A DNA stretch of 10,110 nt from Actinomycetes bacterium (GTDB taxonomy: Bacteria; Actinomycetota; Acidimicrobiia; Acidimicrobiales; RAAP-2): the NCBI GenBank assembly GCA_021795095.1, contig JAJYPU010000064.1, positions 1 to 10,110 of the forward strand, given 5' to 3'. Positions 7,112 through 10,110 of this stretch are shown piece by piece. Position 1 is the first letter of the stretch; each line of letters begins with the position of its first letter. A program made the translations under genes and the position numbers. The notes beneath the pieces were generated by a model. That model did no database searches and was not told the origin of the DNA. It worked only from the letters and a program-made list of their open reading frames with translations.

Positions 7112-7591
7112 ATGGCAAGCACTCGTGAGAACTGGCACTGGCGCGCCGAGCCCTCGACGGGCCAGGCGGTCATCTTCGACATCGACGGCGTGCTCGCCGA
7201 CGCCGCCGGACGCCAGCACTACCTGGAATGGGGCGACTGGCGGCGGTTCTTCGAGGCCTGCGGGGATGATCCCGTCGTCGAGGAGATCGAGCGCCTGCTC
7301 GAGCTACTCGACCCGGGACTGACGATCGTGCTGCTCACGGGTCGGCCCCGGCGGGTCCAGCCGCACACGCTCGGCTGGCTCGAGCGCTTCTCGATCCGCT
7401 GGGACCTACTGATCATGCGCGAGTACGGCGACTACGCCGGGGTCGACGAGTTCAAGCGCGCGACGCTGGCGGACCTGCGCGAGCACGGCTTCGACATCCG
7501 TCTCGCGCTCGACGACGACCCGAAGAACCACGCCATGTACGTGAGCGAGAGCGTGCCCTGCATCTACATCCACTCGGGCTACTACCGCTGA
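7112..7591 (+). CDS. HAD-superfamily phosphatase, polynucleotide kinase 3'-phosphatase-like
   Basis: This is a 159-residue soluble protein with all four HAD motifs. Motif I is VIFDIDGVLAD (20-30; nucleophile D23, acid/base D25), motif II is IVLLTGRP (72-79; T76), motif III is the lysine in DEFKRATL (K115), and motif IV is ALDDDPKN (132-139; D134-D136). The segment after motif II (TLGWLERFSIRWDLLIMR, 86-103) followed by the lysine resembles the phosphatase domain of T4 Pnkp and related small HAD proteins that remove 3'-phosphates from nucleic-acid ends. The cap is small, between motifs I and II (~31-66). No P-loop kinase domain is present, so any function is phosphatase only. Substrate is not determined by sequence; acid phosphatase or nucleotidase activity is an alternative. 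It is transcribed alone, divergent from the MprF-like gene, and ends 13 bp from the convergent hemY gene. Confidence 0.8.
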   Translation: MASTRENWHWRAEPSTGQAVIFDIDGVLADAAGRQHYLEWGDWRRFFEACGDDPVVEEIERLLELLDPGLTIVLLTGRPRRVQPHTLGWLERFSIRWDLLIMREYGDYAGVDEFKRATLADLREHGFDIRLALDDDPKNHAMYVSESVPCIYIHSGYYR

Positions 7592-7604
7592 TCTTTGGAC
7601 GGGC

Positions 7605-9029
7605 TCAGGCCAGGCGCGCGAGCACGGCCGCGCCGGCGCGCCGACCCGAGCCGATACTCGCCGGGATTCCGACGCCGTCGTAGGTGCTGCCGGCGAGCTC
7701 GACGCCCGAGCGCGCGGCCGCGACCTTGGCGGCCTCGACGAGGCGGTCGTGACCCACGTAGTACTGGGGCAGGCCCTCGGGCCAGCGCTGGACGAGCGAC
7801 GCCGTGGACTCACCGGGAGCCGCGAGGATGAGCCGGACCTCGTCGACGACGCGCGCCACCAGTGCGGCGTCGTCGAGTTCGGCCCAGCGGTCATCGTCGA
7901 TGCGCCCCACGTGGGCGCGCACGATGACGTCCTCGTCGCGGCGCAGGTGGGCCCACTTGCGATCGAGGAAGGTGAGCGCGGTCACCATCATCGAGCCGCC
8001 ACCGCGCCACGGCGTGGCGAGCGGCACGAGCACGCCGGTGCCGTGCTCGGGCAGGCGCAGCGTCGTGCGGTCAAAGGCGAGGGTCACCATCGCCGCCCCG
8101 GCGCTCGGGATCGTGCCCAGGGCCGCGAGGTCGGGGTCAAAGGCGCCGGTCAGCGTCGCGGTCGCCTTCGCGGGCGTCGCGAGGACGACGAAGTTGGCCG
8201 GCGTCGTCGTCTCGTCGGTGTCGACCTCGAAGCGGTAGGTCCCCTCACCGCGGCGGATCGCGGTGACCGTCGTCGAGCGTCGGATGACGACCCCGCGAGC
8301 CTCGAGCTGGCGGGCGAGTTCGAGCGGCAGGGAGCCCATGCCCTCGAGCAGGGAGTAGAAGAGCGGGGTGGCTGCGCCGCTCGACGGTCGCGGTGCACCA
8401 CTCGGGCGCATGGCCTTCATCAGCGAGCCGCCGCGTCGCGCGGCCTCGAGTAGGGGTGGGAAGACGGACTTGGCCGAGAGGTCGTCGATCCGTCCGGCCT
8501 GGATGCCGCCGACCATCGGCTCGACGAACTGGTAGGCGAGCTCGCTGCCGAGCTTGGCGCGCACGATCGCACCGATCGAGGCGTCCTCACCGACGCGCAG
8601 GCGCGCGGGGAAGAACTGGTCGCGCCGAGCGGCCAGACGAGCGCGCCAGGTCAGCCCGCGCATCGCGGCGACGGCCTCGTAGGTCGTCGGCACCCCGAGG
8701 GCGAGGCCGCTCGGGATCTCGTGCAGAGCACCGCGCAGCCAGAGCGACGCGCCCGACGCGCCGATCGGCTCGAGCCGGTCGGCCCAGCCGAGCTCGCCGA
8801 CGAGAGTCGTCGCCTCCGGTCGACGCGCGAGGAAGCCGTCTGGTCCGAGGTCGAGGGTGCGGCCGGCGAACGTGGTCGTGGCGAGCGAGCCGCCGACGCG
8901 CTCGCGCGACTCGATCAGCTCCACGCGCGGCGTCGATTCGTCGGGTCCGTCGGCCCCGCCGGTCAGCTCCCAGGCGGCGGCGAGGCCGCTGACGCCCCCG
9001 CCGATGACGACGACCGAGACGCGGCTCAT
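7605..9029 (-). CDS. hemY: Protoporphyrinogen/coproporphyrinogen III oxidase (HemY/CgoX type)
   Basis: This is a 474-residue FAD-dependent oxidase of the usual HemY length. Family knowledge says actinobacterial members act on coproporphyrinogen III, removing six electrons to give coproporphyrin III, with oxygen as the usual acceptor; the E. coli-type protoporphyrin route is less likely here. The FAD-binding dinucleotide motif VVVIGGGVSGLAAAWEL (6-22) is at the N-terminus, followed by the acidic ribose-binding residue in VELIESRERVGGSLAT (E40) and LDLGPDGFLA (59-68). The family block VEPMVGGIQAGRIDDLSAKS (169-188) and the C-terminal FAD-contact segment LAGSTYDGVGIPASIGSGRR (445-464) are also clear. 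The ATG at 9029 overlaps the hemH stop (ATGA), so translation is probably coupled. The frame is open further upstream, but that part is only hemH read out of frame. It is the last gene of the heme cluster and ends 13 bp from the convergent HAD phosphatase gene. No obvious terminator is seen there. Confidence 0.93.
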   Translation of the reverse strand: MSRVSVVVIGGGVSGLAAAWELTGGADGPDESTPRVELIESRERVGGSLATTTFAGRTLDLGPDGFLARRPEATTLVGELGWADRLEPIGASGASLWLRGALHEIPSGLALGVPTTYEAVAAMRGLTWRARLAARRDQFFPARLRVGEDASIGAIVRAKLGSELAYQFVEPMVGGIQAGRIDDLSAKSVFPPLLEAARRGGSLMKAMRPSGAPRPSSGAATPLFYSLLEGMGSLPLELARQLEARGVVIRRSTTVTAIRRGEGTYRFEVDTDETTTPANFVVLATPAKATATLTGAFDPDLAALGTIPSAGAAMVTLAFDRTTLRLPEHGTGVLVPLATPWRGGGSMMVTALTFLDRKWAHLRRDEDVIVRAHVGRIDDDRWAELDDAALVARVVDEVRLILAAPGESTASLVQRWPEGLPQYYVGHDRLVEAAKVAAARSGVELAGSTYDGVGIPASIGSGRRAGAAVLARLA

Positions 9030-9937
9030 GAGTGGGTGACGACGACGTCCCCGAGCACGTCGATGAAGTCGGTCGCGTCGTTGAGCGAGGCGGTTCGCAC
9101 GAGGTTGAGGCCGATCTCGTTGGCGACCGCCTGGGCCTCGACGTCGATGTCGAAGAGCACCTCGAGGTGGTCGGCGACGAAGCCGATGGGACAGGACACG
9201 ACGTCGCTCAGCCCCGCGGCGCGCTTGGCCCGCAGCACCTGGAGGATGTCGGGTCCGATCCACGGGTCCGCGGTCCGCCCGGCCGACTGCCAGGCGACGT
9301 CGAAGGCGTTGACCCCGGCCAGGGCCGCCGCGCGCTCGGCGCTCTCGGCCAGCTGGGCGGGGTAGGTGTCGCCGGATTCGAGGATCCGCTCGGGCAGAGA
9401 GTGGGCCGAGAAGAGCACCTCGGTGGTCGCGAGACGGTCCTCGGGGATCTGGGCGAGTGCGTCGCGCACCCGCCGCGCGATCAGCTCGAGGAAGCCCGGC
9501 GCGTCCCACCACGCGCCCACCGCGTGGAAGTCGACGGCCTCGCCGAGCGCGGCCCGTGCGCGGCTCATGTACTGGTCGGTGGACATCGAGGACGAGTGCG
9601 GCGCGAGCGCGAGGCCGACGACCGTCTCGAGCCCGTCGTCGCGCATCGACTCGGCGACGCTCTCGAGCAGCGGCGGCTCGTACTTGGAGCCGAAGCGCAC
9701 GTCGTAACGACCGGGGTGGCGTGCCTCGAGGTTCGCCGCGAGGGCGCGGACCTGGTCGTCGGTGCGAGCGGCGAGCGGCGAGGTCCCGCCGATGGCGTCG
9801 TAGCGGCGCGTGAGGTCCGCGAGCAGTTCGGGGGTGGGCGCGCGACCGTGGCGGATCCGCGTGTAGTACGGCTCGAGGCCCTCGCGCGTCGAGGGCGTGC
9901 CGTAGGCCATCACCAGCACACCGATGGGTCGACTCAT
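9026..9937 (-). CDS. hemH: Ferrochelatase (coproporphyrin ferrochelatase, CpfC type)
   Basis: This 303-residue protein inserts ferrous iron into a porphyrin; in the actinobacterial pathway the substrate is coproporphyrin III, giving coproheme. The N-terminus [16 protein letters not shown] (5-20) with Y12, and [18 protein letters not shown] (22-39), closely follow the Bacillus-type enzyme. The catalytic histidine is in [13 protein letters not shown] (H179, matching H183 of B. subtilis HemH), and the metal-pathway glutamate is in [17 protein letters not shown] (E259, matching E264). The length is close to the Bacillus enzyme and shorter than the ~344-residue mycobacterial one. Only one cysteine is visible (C249), and the C-terminus [13 protein letters not shown] has none, so the C-terminal cysteines that hold a [2Fe-2S] cluster in mycobacterial ferrochelatase are absent. 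The ATG at 9937 overlaps the hemE stop, and its own stop overlaps the hemY start, both as ATGA. Upstream in-frame sequence is only hemE in another frame. Confidence 0.93.
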   Translation of the reverse strand: MSRPIGVLVMAYGTPSTREGLEPYYTRIRHGRAPTPELLADLTRRYDAIGGTSPLAARTDDQVRALAANLEARHPGRYDVRFGSKYEPPLLESVAESMRDDGLETVVGLALAPHSSSMSTDQYMSRARAALGEAVDFHAVGAWWDAPGFLELIARRVRDALAQIPEDRLATTEVLFSAHSLPERILESGDTYPAQLAESAERAAALAGVNAFDVAWQSAGRTADPWIGPDILQVLRAKRAAGLSDVVSCPIGFVADHLEVLFDIDVEAQAVANEIGLNLVRTASLNDATDFIDVLGDVVVTHS

Positions 9938-10110
9938 AGCCCCGCCCGTCCTTCCTCGTGGACCACGCGCACGATCGCCTCGAGCACGTGGGGGTCGGTC
10001 GACGGCAGCACGCCGTGGCCGAGGTTGAAGATGTAGCCCGAGGCGCTCCCGGCGCGCTCGAGCACCTCGCGCGCCGCGCGCACGCCCATCGCGGCGTCGC
10101 CGAGGCACCG
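9934..10110 (-). CDS. hemE: Uroporphyrinogen decarboxylase, C-terminal 58 residues (partial)
   Basis: The frame enters from the right edge and ends at the TGA at 9934-9936. The tail contains [20 protein letters not shown], the signature C-terminal block of HemE, in which the histidine of LGHG corresponds to H339 of human UROD. The enzyme decarboxylates the four acetate side chains of uroporphyrinogen III to make coproporphyrinogen III in the cytosol. The rest of the gene, including the active-site region, lies outside the window. The stop overlaps the hemH start (ATGA). The order hemE-hemH-hemY matches consecutive late steps of heme synthesis. Confidence 0.92.
   Translation of the reverse strand, partial: RCLGDAAMGVRAAREVLERAGSASGYIFNLGHGVLPSTDPHVLEAIVRVVHEEGRAGL

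Noticed and set aside
7069..7182. Upstream extension of the MprF-like frame to an ATG at 7182
   Set aside because: It would run 71 bases into the HAD phosphatase gene, whose start is fixed by a strong ribosome site.
9030..9512. Upstream extension of the hemY frame, giving 635 residues
   Set aside because: The extra residues are hemH read in another frame; the FAD-binding motif begins right after the ATG at 9029, as is normal for HemY.
9032..10036. 334-codon plus-strand frame opposite hemH/hemE
   Set aside because: Antisense shadow of hemH and hemE; composition is Gly/Arg/Glu/Val-rich without motifs.

Overview
The window is a GC-rich (roughly 70% G+C by eye) bacterial chromosome segment with dense coding, G/C-ending codons, GTG starts and 4-nt gene overlaps. 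Gene content (Nuo complex I, a coproporphyrin-type hemE-hemH-hemY cluster, an MprF-like protein with the short-membrane-region architecture of actinobacteria) suggests an actinobacterium (Actinomycetota). A lineage such as Acidimicrobiia would fit, but the exact clade is an inference that I cannot test here. I see no mobile element, tRNA, rRNA, CRISPR array or phage signature. No gene-free stretch exceeds 100 bases.

Left block, plus strand (1-3970): the last codons of a probable nuoM, then nuoN (complex I antiporter-like subunit), then an ATP-grasp ligase resembling the D-cycloserine ligase family. These are chained by two identical GTGA stop/start overlaps, so they look like one translationally coupled operon tail. 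After a 63-bp gap comes a gene for a PAS-GAF-HD-GYP cyclic-di-GMP phosphodiesterase. It carries two opposite 1-nt frameshifts, a missing base near 2694 and an extra G in the run at 3156-3159, which cancel each other overall.

Middle block: a long minus-strand gene (4069-7068) converges on the HD-GYP gene. It encodes a ~999-residue membrane protein. Its N-terminus is a calcineurin-like phosphoesterase fold interrupted by two membrane helices and stripped of most metal ligands. Its C-terminus is a multi-helix membrane region plus an LPG-synthase/DUF2156 GNAT-like aminoacyl-transferase domain (MprF family). Divergent from it, 43 bp away, a short plus-strand gene (7112-7591) encodes a stand-alone HAD phosphatase resembling the 3'-phosphatase half of polynucleotide kinase.

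Right block, minus strand (10110 to 7605): the end of hemE, then hemH (ferrochelatase/CpfC), then hemY (protoporphyrinogen/coproporphyrinogen oxidase, CgoX), chained by ATGA overlaps. This is a late heme-synthesis operon. In actinobacteria these enzymes normally act through coproporphyrin: HemE makes coproporphyrinogen III, HemY/CgoX oxidises it, and HemH/CpfC inserts iron. The final ChdC/HemQ step is not in the window.

The most interesting items are the fused pseudo-phosphoesterase/MprF-like protein, the ATP-grasp ligase coupled to nuoN, and the doubly frameshifted c-di-GMP phosphodiesterase. I found no clearly novel multi-gene system.
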